Of a stretch of DNA of 64,000 nt, positions 54,207-63,213 are shown piece by piece. This DNA is from Roseivirga misakiensis. GTDB taxonomy: Bacteria > Bacteroidota > Bacteroidia > Cytophagales > Cyclobacteriaceae. The stretch is from assembly GCF_001747105.1 (NCBI RefSeq), contig NZ_MDGQ01000003.1:310001-374000 (forward strand), written 5' to 3'. The notes below the pieces were generated by a model. That model was not told the origin of the DNA and searched no databases. It saw only the letters and a program-made list of their open reading frames with translations. Position 1 is the first letter of the stretch, and each line of letters opens with the position of its first letter. Position numbers and translations under genes: made by a program.

Positions 54207-54945
54207 TTCTTTGCCGGATTACTTCATAACTGATAATCCCAGTAGCAACCGAGACATTTAAAGATTCAATTTTTCCTTGAATCGGTAGTTTCGCATGGCT
54301 ATCGCACAGTTTTAAGTACTCTGGCGAAATACCATCTTCTTCAGAACCCATTAATAAGGCTACTGGCACTGAAAAATCCATCTCGTAAATGGTATGCTTT
54401 GCTTTTTCAGAACACGCGACAACTTGGATTCCGTTTTCTTTAAGACTCAGTATGGTTGTTTTCAAATTATCAGCTCTGCAAATAGGCATATAGTTGAGCG
54501 CCCCAGCAGATGTTTTCATTGCATCCGAACCAATCTGCGCACTGCCTCTACTTGGAACTATTATACCATTGACGCCAGCACACTCTGCCGTACGACTTAT
54601 GGCTCCGAAATTCCTTACATCAGTAATTCTATCTAGGATAATAAAGAATGGATTCTCTCCTTTTTGATAAGATTCAGAAATCAGATTATCTAAAGAAGCA
54701 AATGAAACAGCCGAGACATAGGCAATTGCACCTTGATGATTTTTTCGAGTAATCCTATTGAGTTTCTCGATCGGTACTCGCTGTACGGGAATTGACAACT
54801 CTCTACACAGTTTCAGTAACTCCCCTGTCAATTCGTTCTTGGCATCTTTCTGGATAAAGAGTTTATCTAATTCTTTGCCTGATTCGATCGCCTCAATTAT
54901 GGCTCTAGTACCATAAATAAAGTCTGCTTTAAAATTTGAATGCAT
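54199..54945 (-). CDS. rlmB: 23S rRNA (guanosine-2'-O-)-methyltransferase RlmB (TrmH family)
   Basis: RlmB methylates a guanosine in 23S rRNA using SAM. The 248-residue protein has an N-terminal L30e-like substrate-binding domain (DFIYGTRAIIEAIESG, about 8-85) and a SpoU/TrmH knot domain (about 100-248) with RNFGAISRTAECAG (motif 1, Arg), MGSEEDGIS (motif 2) and ESLNVSVATGI (motif 3, Asn and Ser). Exact target base is by family, not proven. It starts directly after the GWxTD gene stop. Confidence 0.92.
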   Translation of the reverse strand: MHSNFKADFIYGTRAIIEAIESGKELDKLFIQKDAKNELTGELLKLCRELSIPVQRVPIEKLNRITRKNHQGAIAYVSAVSFASLDNLISESYQKGENPFFIILDRITDVRNFGAISRTAECAGVNGIIVPSRGSAQIGSDAMKTSAGALNYMPICRADNLKTTILSLKENGIQVVACSEKAKHTIYEMDFSVPVALLMGSEEDGISPEYLKLCDSHAKLPIQGKIESLNVSVATGIISYEVIRQRTK

Positions 54946-56160
54946 TTATTCGATAATTCGACCAGACCTCCACTGTGTAACAGCAAGCATCCAATTTTCA
55001 CGATAACGTTTTCCTCTAATCAATTTATACTTCACCAAACCGTCTTCCACTACAATATCGAAGATAAACCGAAGCCTCCCTCCTGTTGACGAGGGAAAAA
55101 CCCAGAGTTCTGTACTCTCATTTCTAAACACTTGCAAAGGGTTACCAAAAACCTGATAAACCATACCCCTATCTGTTTTCCATCCCTCTTTATCTTCTGA
55201 GAACAAGCGCTCGGACTTTCTAACTCTACGATAATAGTACTTGATGAAATCCTTGGCGACTTGCTCGTTAGATGAGATGGTGCTGTTTACAAATGACTCA
55301 AAAGCAGCTCTTCCTTCGGAGGCACTTTTAAGTTCGGTATACTCATCGTTTGTGCTCACATAAATAAGTGGCGTTATTAAATCCGAGTAACTACCATAAT
55401 AGGGGTGAAATTCGTCGGAGACCATGATGCTCAATAAATGATCTGGATAATTCTGAGACTGGATTTTATAGACTCCTTCCGTATAAAATCGAAATTCTTC
55501 TCCATGATTAACACCATACGCTGTATCTAAAGGAACCTTTTCAACCGGATCTTTTACTGATTCATCAAATGGCGGCAATGCTACAGGCTTATTATTAGTA
55601 ACTCCGTTTACTTCATAGCTCGTTTGAGGATTAAATGGATTAATTATTCTAACCGCATGGCCCTTGTTTATATAATTGGCGAAATACGGTATATCCTTAT
55701 CAGCCTCAAATAGTAAAAATGGGGCAGGTACCCAGTCTTTAATCTTCAACGGAATATCAATATTGTAGTGCTTATCCCTGACGGCATTGTACACGTCAAC
55801 CACCACTAAAGCTTCATCCGAAGGATTATCTAATTCAAAAGCATAAACGTACTGGCGAAAATCGACGTCAATAATGTAGCTTGAATCCAGAGCAACCGCT
55901 GAGTTCACCTCTTTCTCGTCGATATAACTTGCACGCACATCGTAACTCAACCTGTAATCTGAAAATTTAACATTACCGCTGTTCAAGATAAACTTCAGAA
56001 ACAACTTGACTTTCCCATCTTGTGCAGCAACACGATGTCGAACTAAAAATTCATGGTCTTCGTCAAATAGATAGCTTATTTCTACTGAACTCATTCGACT
56101 TTGAGCGGACAGGCTCATTACCGAGAACAATAGAATGGAAAGGATTATAAAACGTTTCAT
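54946..56160 (-). CDS. GWxTD domain protein, exported
   Basis: The 404-residue protein has a signal peptide (RFIILSILLFSVMSLSAQ) and a C-terminal GWxTD domain with RVRKSERLFSEDKEGWKTDRG, VYQVFGNPLQVF and ELWVFPSS (about 310-380). The family is known only from sequence; it is common in Bacteroidota and other marine groups. It sits directly before rlmB (TAAATG) and is expected to be periplasmic or surface bound. A -7 box lies 17 bases before its start. Confidence 0.87.
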   Translation of the reverse strand: MKRFIILSILLFSVMSLSAQSRMSSVEISYLFDEDHEFLVRHRVAAQDGKVKLFLKFILNSGNVKFSDYRLSYDVRASYIDEKEVNSAVALDSSYIIDVDFRQYVYAFELDNPSDEALVVVDVYNAVRDKHYNIDIPLKIKDWVPAPFLLFEADKDIPYFANYINKGHAVRIINPFNPQTSYEVNGVTNNKPVALPPFDESVKDPVEKVPLDTAYGVNHGEEFRFYTEGVYKIQSQNYPDHLLSIMVSDEFHPYYGSYSDLITPLIYVSTNDEYTELKSASEGRAAFESFVNSTISSNEQVAKDFIKYYYRRVRKSERLFSEDKEGWKTDRGMVYQVFGNPLQVFRNESTELWVFPSSTGGRLRFIFDIVVEDGLVKYKLIRGKRYRENWMLAVTQWRSGRIIE

Positions 56161-56176
56161 AATTCGGTGTGCTAAT

Positions 56177-56184
56177 CAAAGATA
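56177..56184 (-). promoter_or_regulatory. -7 box of the GWxTD gene
   Basis: TATCTTTG on the minus strand matches TAnnTTTG, 17 bases before the ATG at 56160. A TTTG occurs 23 bases upstream of it, slightly longer than the usual 19-21. Confidence 0.45.
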
Positions 56185-56246
56185 TATAGAAATTGACTGA
56201 CCCATAACAAAGTTACTCAAATTCAACGATTCTAGCTCAAAAAGCT

Positions 56247-56254
56247 TAATTTTG
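56247..56254 (+). promoter_or_regulatory. -7 box of the methyltransferase gene
   Basis: TAATTTTG matches TAnnTTTG, 15 bases before ATG 56269; no -33 box seen. Confidence 0.4.
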
Positions 56255-56268
56255 GCCAAAATACAAGG

Positions 56269-57042
56269 ATGGCTACGTATACCACTGAAATTGCTTCGGA
56301 CTCTATACCTTCAGACAACCCGATACATCAACGTCTGTTAAAGGCTTATTATTTAGCTGAACCTTACATAAAAGGCTCCCTCTTGGAATTGGGCTGTGGA
56401 GAAGGCCGGGGTGTAGACTTACTCGTCCCACGTGCCGATCGTTATATGGCCTTGGACAAAATAGGAAGTGTTATAGACGCCTTAAAGGCGAAACACCCTG
56501 AATTGGATTTTAGACAGGCTGTTTTCCCACCTTTTACTGGAATCGAGGACAATACTTTCGATTCTATCGTCAGTTTTCAAGTGATTGAGCATGTAAAAGC
56601 GGATGGAGCCTTTCTGTCAGAGATTCACAGAGTTTTAAAACCTGGGGGCAAAGCCATTCTGACCACGCCCAACATTAAAAAAACATTGACTCGGAACCCA
56701 TGGCATGTACGAGAGTACACCGCTGAGGAACTAACCAAGTTGGCCTCAAAGTATTTTGAAAAAGTTGAGATGAAAGGCGTTGGTGGTAATGAGAAAGTAA
56801 TGACCTATTACGAACAGAACAAGAAGTCTGTTGAGCGCATTACACGTTTCGACATTTTTAATTTACAGTACAATTTACCAGCCCCGTTACTCAGGATTCC
56901 TTACGACATTCTGAATAGAATAAACCGCAATAAGCTCAATACTTCAAATACTGGATTAGTCTCGGAAATCAGGCACAAAGACTATTTACTTCAAGATAAT
57001 GCTGATACAGCGCTAGACTTATTCCTAATCCTTGAAAAATAA
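56269..57042 (+). CDS. Class I SAM-dependent methyltransferase
   Basis: The 257-residue protein has the SAM-binding motif LLELGCGEGRGVDLL (motif I, near 46), YMALDKIG (motif II, near 66), and VSFQVIEHVKADGAFLSEIHRVLKPGG (post-I and motif III). This is the UbiE/COQ5-like layout, but targets cannot be told from sequence. It may modify a lipid, sugar or natural product. Gene is alone and faces the DUF2723 gene across a terminator. Confidence 0.88.
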   Translation: MATYTTEIASDSIPSDNPIHQRLLKAYYLAEPYIKGSLLELGCGEGRGVDLLVPRADRYMALDKIGSVIDALKAKHPELDFRQAVFPPFTGIEDNTFDSIVSFQVIEHVKADGAFLSEIHRVLKPGGKAILTTPNIKKTLTRNPWHVREYTAEELTKLASKYFEKVEMKGVGGNEKVMTYYEQNKKSVERITRFDIFNLQYNLPAPLLRIPYDILNRINRNKLNTSNTGLVSEIRHKDYLLQDNADTALDLFLILEK

Positions 57043-57068
57043 AAATGCCCGCTCATAAGAACGGGCAT
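57041..57068 (-). terminator. Terminator of the DUF2723 gene
   Basis: ATGCCCG (57045-57051) pairs with CGGGCAT (57062-57068); on the minus strand a T-rich tract follows, as expected 27 bases after the stop at 57095. It overlaps the end of the methyltransferase gene, so it may serve both. Confidence 0.75.
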
Positions 57069-57094
57069 CAGTATATTCTATTAATATACTAACG

Positions 57095-60091
57095 TTAGAA
57101 ATTTCTATAGTCAGCCTCAAGTCTCACGTTTTGAGCATCTAGCATCAATCTAATCTTTTCTGCCTCTTCAGTTTTACCATTACCTCTTAAAAGGGCCTCA
57201 AGATATCTAAGACCTCGGGTTTTTAAACTGTACTCTCTGTCATAGCGCAACTTACTCTGTAAGTAGGTCACCTCGGCATCGAACTGATTAGCCATATCCA
57301 CAGCTATTTGGGTTGCTTTATCTGTCTCGCCTATGTCGAAATAGCCTTGAACGAACCCGATGGATGATACATCATACGGTGACGCTTCAACTGGCATTTT
57401 TTCCATGCCCATGTCCAACATTTCTTTCGCTCTTAGCGTATCACCTTCGGCAATTAAGGCATCAGAAAGGGCAGTGAACATAGATCGATGATTTTGGATA
57501 AAACCTCGGTAATCCTCGTTCAAGTTAGCTTTAGGGTCATCAAGACCTCTAAACCTCATCTTCTCGGTAATGTTCTCATACATTAAATCCGTGTTGACCA
57601 TATCTCGACCAACACCATTTGGATTCATAATCGGTAACAGCCTGTAAGCCATACCTTCCTGCACCAGGTAAGGATCGATGTTAAAGTTTAATGATGACAC
57701 AGAAGTGTAATTGAAATAGATTGGTCTTTCCCAATTGTTATGGGCAATCAAGTCTAACAACATCATCTGACCTTTGGTCAAAACCCTACTTTGCAATTCA
57801 CCATTCTGATCCTTCTTGAAACCAAAGAACATTGTAGGTGTAACGTACGGCTTTAAGTTATCAGGAATTATACCGCTCTCTAAAACTGCCGAAGTATCTA
57901 CTTCCAACTTCAGTATTTCAGTAGGAACAGACATGATTCTATCACCAGACTGCATAGTCAGTTTAAAACCATCGACATCACGTTTCACGATATCCAAATA
58001 GTCATCTAAATCTGCCGCCTGACCTGCAAACTGCTGCATTTCATTGATATAAAGCGCATCATTTGTCCCTTCGCGGTAATTATCGATTGTCAAAGAATAA
58101 GGGAATCCTTCTGAGTCATTCATTTTTGTAGCCGTTTGATCAATGTACCAATCGGTTTCATAATAACTCATCACAACCACTCTCACGTCAGTTCTAAAAC
58201 CTTCTACTTCTTGGATATACCAAAGCGGGAAAGTATCGTTATCACCACCGGTAAATAAGATTGCATTTGGTGCGCAAGACGCTAGGAAGTTTCTAGCGGA
58301 ATCAACTGAAAGGTATCTACCTGATCGATCGTGATCGTCCCAGTTTTCTTTAGCCAAAATAATCGGCGCTAACATTCCAATGGCGATGGAACCAATAACC
58401 ATTGATTTGGCGGCTTTTCGACTCAGCAGAGTTTTGCCAATCGCCAATACTGAAAATCCAATCCAGAAGGCGAATACATAATAGGAGCCTACATATATAT
58501 AGTCTCTTTCACGAGGTTCTATCGGTGGAGAATTCAAATAAACAACCAAAGCCAAACCCGTTAGGATAAAGAACATTAGTGTAGCGGCAAATCGCTTAGG
58601 GTCTTTATTGAATTGGAAAAAGAAACCAATTAACCCTAGAATCAACGGAATCATAAAATACTGATTCCTTCCCTTGTTCTCTAGTATTGTTTTAGGTACA
58701 CCTTCGCTAGATTCGAATGGGCCTATCCAATCTGCGTTTTGAATGTCGCTTTCACGCCCAGCAAAATTGAACATAAAATACCTGAGGTACATATGTCCAA
58801 TCTGATGACTAAACATAAACCCTAGGTTCTGCATAAAACTTGGCTTTTCACCTGGCCTTAAACCGGTTTTTGCCATATAAGTCTGCGGATGACCTGGGTT
58901 AGCACTCCACATTCTCGGTAAAAAAGTAGTGTACTCTGGATCGTAATCTATAATAGTTTTATAATCCTTAATCTTATAGCTCCCATCAGCTTTATAGTAT
59001 ACTGGCGCCCCTCTTCGTGTACCTGCCTGTGGAGCGTTGAAATACTGCCCTTTTAGGAGTGGTCGGCTTCCGTATTGCTCTCTTTTCAGGTAAGAGATGA
59101 AAGTCATTACGTCTTCAGGGTTGTTTTGATCAATCGGTGGATCGGCTCGTGATCTAATTAAAATTACGGCGTAGCAAGCATAACCTATCAAGATAAATGC
59201 CATCGACAAAATCAAGGTATTAGCATTCACGAAGTCTTTTTTCGCGGTATATCTTAAACCAAGAACAATTGCTACAATTACCATAATAGTCAAGAACAAT
59301 GCTCCTGATCCAAATGGTAACCCAAACGTGTTGACAAAAGTAATTTCAAATGCGCCTGCCAAGGTCGGTAGGCCAGGAATGATAAAGCTATTGATTACAA
59401 CAATCAGCACTAGACTGGCTAAAACAGCCAGAATACCACCCTTCAATGTTGCGTTTTCGTACTTTTTGAAATAGTATATCAGGCCCAGTGCAGGCAGTGT
59501 TACAAGCCCCAATAAGTGGATACCTGTCGATAGTCCAAGCATGTAAGCAATAAAAACGAGCCATTTGTTTGCTCGACTTTCTTCTTCAACAAGCTCCCAT
59601 TTTAAAATGGCCCAAAAAACTACAGCGGTAAAGAATGACGACAATGCATAAACCTCGCCTTCAACCGCAGAAAACCAAAATGAATCAGTAAAGGTAAATG
59701 CCAAGGAGCCAACGACTCCCGCCCCCATCAGTAATAATTTCTGTAAATCATTCTCTTCACCATATTTCGCATCGATTAGCTTTCTTCCAAGCATAACAAT
59801 CGACCAGTACAGGAAAAGAATAGTCATGGCTGAAGCCACCGCACTGGACATATTAATCCAGTAAGCAACTTGGGTAACATCTCCGAATGATAAAAAGGAG
59901 AACAAACGACCAATAAGCATAAAAAGTGGAGCCCCTGGAGGGTGAGATACTTCTAGTTTATACGCGATGGCAATAAACTCCCCACTATCCCAAAAACTGG
60001 CAGTTTCTTCTATGGTCAAGATGTATGCGACCAATGAAACTAGAAAAACACCCCAGCCTGTAAGATTATTTATCTTCTTAAAATCCGTCAT
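57095..60091 (-). CDS. DUF2723 family membrane protein (PMT/TMEM260-like)
   Basis: The 998-residue protein has about a dozen hydrophobic segments, beginning NNLTGWGVFLVSLVAYILT, and the family motif FWDSGEF (near 35), where acidic residues resemble the catalytic pair of protein O-mannosyltransferases. HPPGAPLFMLIGRLFSF and FTDSFWFSAVEGEVYALSSFF are also typical. The last 150 residues look TPR-like. DUF2723 proteins, including human TMEM260, are linked to O-mannosylation; the bacterial role is inferred. It precedes (upstream) a small membrane protein gene by 79 bases. Confidence 0.87.
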   Translation of the reverse strand: MTDFKKINNLTGWGVFLVSLVAYILTIEETASFWDSGEFIAIAYKLEVSHPPGAPLFMLIGRLFSFLSFGDVTQVAYWINMSSAVASAMTILFLYWSIVMLGRKLIDAKYGEENDLQKLLLMGAGVVGSLAFTFTDSFWFSAVEGEVYALSSFFTAVVFWAILKWELVEEESRANKWLVFIAYMLGLSTGIHLLGLVTLPALGLIYYFKKYENATLKGGILAVLASLVLIVVINSFIIPGLPTLAGAFEITFVNTFGLPFGSGALFLTIMVIVAIVLGLRYTAKKDFVNANTLILSMAFILIGYACYAVILIRSRADPPIDQNNPEDVMTFISYLKREQYGSRPLLKGQYFNAPQAGTRRGAPVYYKADGSYKIKDYKTIIDYDPEYTTFLPRMWSANPGHPQTYMAKTGLRPGEKPSFMQNLGFMFSHQIGHMYLRYFMFNFAGRESDIQNADWIGPFESSEGVPKTILENKGRNQYFMIPLILGLIGFFFQFNKDPKRFAATLMFFILTGLALVVYLNSPPIEPRERDYIYVGSYYVFAFWIGFSVLAIGKTLLSRKAAKSMVIGSIAIGMLAPIILAKENWDDHDRSGRYLSVDSARNFLASCAPNAILFTGGDNDTFPLWYIQEVEGFRTDVRVVVMSYYETDWYIDQTATKMNDSEGFPYSLTIDNYREGTNDALYINEMQQFAGQAADLDDYLDIVKRDVDGFKLTMQSGDRIMSVPTEILKLEVDTSAVLESGIIPDNLKPYVTPTMFFGFKKDQNGELQSRVLTKGQMMLLDLIAHNNWERPIYFNYTSVSSLNFNIDPYLVQEGMAYRLLPIMNPNGVGRDMVNTDLMYENITEKMRFRGLDDPKANLNEDYRGFIQNHRSMFTALSDALIAEGDTLRAKEMLDMGMEKMPVEASPYDVSSIGFVQGYFDIGETDKATQIAVDMANQFDAEVTYLQSKLRYDREYSLKTRGLRYLEALLRGNGKTEEAEKIRLMLDAQNVRLEADYRNF

Positions 60092-60170
60092 TTATTCCAA
60101 GTTTGAGGCGTGAAAATAGTAAAAATATGGCTCTCAGAGAGTTAATTTTTATTAATCGCCGGGTTTTCTT

Positions 60171-60815
60171 TTAGCCGTAAACGCTGATATAAAACCAGAG
60201 CCAAAATAAAAAGAGCGGTATGTAGGAAGTCGCCACGATTGAATTAGCAATGGACTTTTTCTTTCTCGCCGCAAAATCAACCCCATAAGCGAGCACGATC
60301 CAGTACCCAATCTCAAAAAGATTCAGCGCTTGGTTAGGGTAAATCTTACTGTCAGCAACGTCGGCATAATGATAGAAATTCATCAACGAAAAGGGGTAAA
60401 AGGCCTGATATTCGAAGTAATTGGGATCTGTACTCACGAACATAAACCAAAATATTTTGAGTAATACTGGCACGAAAAATATCACTTCAGCAATCATCGC
60501 GATTTGCCAACACTTATTGTATTCAACTCGATATCCCCAAAGAAAACAGCCAACCCAAAGTATAAACCCTACAACCGTAAATTTGATCCCGTAGACTATA
60601 GGAATGGCGAGATACTTAAATCCAGAAATTATCTTAAATACAAGTGCTTCAGGACCTTCAAGAAATTGAAATGCGGCAATTTCTCCGATAATAAAAGACT
60701 GTTGAACGTACAGTAAGAGGAAAGAAATGATGCATAAAGCAACAAAGAACAGTTTCTTATCAAAGCTGATCCACTCCCTAACACGAAGCTCTAACGAACT
60801 AAACTCCCTTGGCAT
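60171..60815 (-). CDS. Multi-span membrane protein, YIP1-like
   Basis: The 214-residue protein has five hydrophobic segments (about 20-40, 65-85, 85-95, 105-130, 150-165 and 180-210), with a cytoplasmic N-terminus (MPREFSSLELRVREWISF). Its organisation resembles the Yip1 domain found in many bacterial membrane proteins, but I have no strong motif. It stands in the same direction as the DUF2723 gene, 79 bases upstream, and could be co-transcribed with it. Confidence 0.6.
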   Translation of the reverse strand: MPREFSSLELRVREWISFDKKLFFVALCIISFLLLYVQQSFIIGEIAAFQFLEGPEALVFKIISGFKYLAIPIVYGIKFTVVGFILWVGCFLWGYRVEYNKCWQIAMIAEVIFFVPVLLKIFWFMFVSTDPNYFEYQAFYPFSLMNFYHYADVADSKIYPNQALNLFEIGYWIVLAYGVDFAARKKKSIANSIVATSYIPLFLFWLWFYISVYG

Positions 60816-60902
60816 TGAAAACTATTTTGCATAAAAGTACGATTATAGGACGAAGCACGTAATAAAAAAGTGTCAATGCATGACTATTGAACCGAACGGC
60901 CT

Positions 60903-60910
60903 TAAGTTTG
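60903..60910 (+). promoter_or_regulatory. -7 box supporting the GTG start at 60928
   Basis: TAAGTTTG matches TAnnTTTG. A transcript starting near 60917 would exclude ATG 60880 and make GTG 60928 the start of the downstream TPR protein. Confidence 0.4.
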
Positions 60911-60927
60911 CATGTAGAATAAAAAAA

Positions 60928-62115
60928 GTGAAGAGACTCCTTATTTATTTATTTGTTTTTGCCCAGCTAGTCATAGCCAAAAGTGTTGATGGACAGGAAG
61001 TCAGTGATAGTGCCAGATACTTACTACTGAATAGAAAACTTCAGTTCCAGATTACAGATGCGGTAGATAGCATGTATAATTTCAATTTCCGAAAAGCTGA
61101 AGTTGACTTTAACTGGCTCAAGTACAATCATCCGGAACACCCACTTCCCTACTTCCTATTTGGTATCAGTACATGGTGGCAAATGATGCCTAATTTAAAT
61201 GCTGAAACACCACTTGGTGATGAATTCATTGCCTACATGGACACGGCTATCGTGAAGGCAAAAGCCATGTTAAAGAAGGACGAAAATGATGTAGAAGCAG
61301 CGTTCTTCTTAGCAGGATCTTACGGCTTCCAGGGCAGGTATCATTCTGAGAAAAAGAATTGGCTAAAAGCAGCCGGCGTAGGAAAAAAAGCGCTTAAAGC
61401 ACTTAAAAAAACCAAGGGGAATGAAAGTTTTAGCCCCGAAATCCTTTTTGGCGATGCCCTTTTCAATTACTATTCTATCTGGATACGTGAGAACTACCCT
61501 TCTTTGAGACCCATTCTATTTTTCTTTCCAAAAGGTGACAAAAGCTTGGGAGTAGAACAACTCCAAGAGGTATCACAAAACGCCTTTTATACTCGGATTG
61601 AGGCCGTCTTCTTTTTGATGCGCATCAAGGCGTTCGAACTGAAAGAAACCTACGATGCGCTTAGGCTAGCCAAACAGGTCCATACCCAATTCCCAAATAA
61701 TCCGTATTTCCACAGATTTTACGCGCGCATGCTCTATACCGTTGGTCAGTATCAGAGTGCAGCAGATGTTTCACTGGAAATATTAAGAAGACTGGAAAAG
61801 GGGCAACTCGGATATGAAGAAGTCAGTGGCCGTTACGCGAGTTTCTTCCTAGGTCATATCAGTAAAAAGCAAGGAGATTGGGACATTGCCCGACCGTATT
61901 TTGAAAAGGTTATTGAGTATACCGAAACGATTTCTGATGAAAAATCGGGCTATTATCTCTTCTCGCAGATGTATTTAGCAGAAGAAGAAGCAAAATCAGG
62001 CGATTACCAAACAGCGCTTGATAGAATCGAGATTATCCGCGATAATACCCGTAGAAAAGAAGATTTGAACAAAAAAGCACGTGCCTTAAGAAAGGTTATT
62101 CGGAAGAAAAGGTAA
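60928..62115 (+). CDS. Exported TPR protein
   Basis: From GTG 60928 the 395-residue protein has a signal peptide (RLLIYLFVFAQLVIAKSVDG) and TPR-like helical pairs throughout, for example YNFNFRKAEVDFNWLKYNHPEHPLPYFL and YQSAADVSLEILRRLEKGQLGYEE. It probably forms a scaffold in the periplasm or outer membrane; partner unknown. ATG 60880 would add 16 residues before the signal and overlaps the -7 box, so I prefer GTG. It ends 93 bases before the Lrp gene. Confidence 0.8.
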   Translation: MKRLLIYLFVFAQLVIAKSVDGQEVSDSARYLLLNRKLQFQITDAVDSMYNFNFRKAEVDFNWLKYNHPEHPLPYFLFGISTWWQMMPNLNAETPLGDEFIAYMDTAIVKAKAMLKKDENDVEAAFFLAGSYGFQGRYHSEKKNWLKAAGVGKKALKALKKTKGNESFSPEILFGDALFNYYSIWIRENYPSLRPILFFFPKGDKSLGVEQLQEVSQNAFYTRIEAVFFLMRIKAFELKETYDALRLAKQVHTQFPNNPYFHRFYARMLYTVGQYQSAADVSLEILRRLEKGQLGYEEVSGRYASFFLGHISKKQGDWDIARPYFEKVIEYTETISDEKSGYYLFSQMYLAEEEAKSGDYQTALDRIEIIRDNTRRKEDLNKKARALRKVIRKKR

Positions 62116-62164
62116 TTATTGACCATTATTCTACCCCTCAACTTAGAACTTTCTTCGATATTAC

Positions 62165-62172
62165 TACCTTTG
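62165..62172 (+). promoter_or_regulatory. -7 box of the Lrp gene
   Basis: TACCTTTG matches TAnnTTTG, 37 bases before the TTG start at 62209; no -33 box at the normal distance. Confidence 0.4.
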
Positions 62173-62208
62173 TACAGAATTATATTTCGTATCTAAACAA
62201 ATCAGGTC

Positions 62209-62679
62209 TTGAATTTAAAATTGGATAAAATCGATCGTAAGATTTTGGATATTCTTCAATCTAATGCCAAAATCACAAATGCTCAATTGTCAAAAGAGAT
62301 AGGTCTATCTCCTGCACCTACTTTAGAGCGTGTTAAAAAGCTAGAAAACTCCGGTATTATTAAAAGCTATCATGCCAAGTTAGATACCGACAAGATCGGC
62401 ATGGGGGTCAGTACTTTTGTGTACGCTACACTCAAAGGCCACAACAAGCAAAACATCGAGATTTTTATAGACGAAATCAGTAAAATCGACGAGGTCATCG
62501 AATGTCATCACGTCACAGGTTCTGGCGATTTCGTTTTAAAAGTCATAGCGCAAGACATCTCTTCTTATCAGAAACTGATGCTTGAAAAAGTAAGTGACAT
62601 TAACGTGGTGGACAACTTACAATCAATGGTTATCCTTTCTACCTTTAAGGACAGTAAAGTGCTGCCAATACCGGAATAG
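62209..62679 (+). CDS. Lrp/AsnC family transcriptional regulator
   Basis: The 156-residue protein has the AsnC-type winged helix (LDKIDRKILDILQSNAKITNAQLSKEIGLSPAPTLERVKKLENSG) and a C-terminal RAM effector domain (VSTFVYATLKG, VIECHHVTGSGDFVLKV). Lrp-type proteins form octamers and respond to amino acids. The start is TTG (62209 or 62221) as no ATG is in frame nearby. The next gene begins three bases after its stop, so it is likely co-transcribed with the phosphoribosyltransferase gene. Confidence 0.92.
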   Translation: MNLKLDKIDRKILDILQSNAKITNAQLSKEIGLSPAPTLERVKKLENSGIIKSYHAKLDTDKIGMGVSTFVYATLKGHNKQNIEIFIDEISKIDEVIECHHVTGSGDFVLKVIAQDISSYQKLMLEKVSDINVVDNLQSMVILSTFKDSKVLPIPE

Positions 62680-62682
62680 TCA

Positions 62683-63183
62683 ATGCAACAAGAGAAAAAG
62701 CGAATCCTTGAACATTCCCAGATTTTGCAAATCATCCGGAGAATGGCTTATGAGATTTATGAGCAAAACCATAATACTCAGGAGCTTTTTCTAGCGGGAA
62801 TAGATAGCAATGGAGAGAAAATTTCAGTTTTACTCAAAGAGGAAATTGAAAAGATTTCGGATATTCGTGTTTCCCTCATACGAATAGACATAGATAAGTC
62901 TGCCAAAAGCCAACCTCAAGTTAGTTTTTCTGCCCAGCCTGAAGTGACCGATTTCACTTTAATTGTTGTTGATGATGTTCTGAATTCAGGAGGAACAATG
63001 ATTTATGCATTGGATCCTTTCTTGAAAATGAATGTGTCCAAAATCCAAACCGCTGTCCTGGTAAACAGAAGTCATAAAAGATTTCCGATTGCTGTGGATT
63101 ATAAAGGGTTTGAGTTAGGAACCACCATTCAGGAACACATTGATGTACAATTGAATGATGAATATTCGGCCTTTTTGTACTAA
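62683..63183 (+). CDS. Phosphoribosyltransferase, PyrR-like
   Basis: The 166-residue protein has the PRPP-binding loop VVDDVLNSGGTM (near 94), and the fold of type I phosphoribosyltransferases; LFLAGIDSNGEKIS and LVNRSHKRFPIAVDY resemble the PyrR group. PyrR binds RNA to regulate pyrimidine genes and has uracil phosphoribosyltransferase activity, but the gene is next to an Lrp regulator and not to pyr genes, so the role remains open. It starts three bases after the Lrp stop. Confidence 0.82.
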   Translation: MQQEKKRILEHSQILQIIRRMAYEIYEQNHNTQELFLAGIDSNGEKISVLLKEEIEKISDIRVSLIRIDIDKSAKSQPQVSFSAQPEVTDFTLIVVDDVLNSGGTMIYALDPFLKMNVSKIQTAVLVNRSHKRFPIAVDYKGFELGTTIQEHIDVQLNDEYSAFLY

Positions 63184-63213
63184 TTTTTAGAACCAACTTT
63201 AAACTTACTAATT

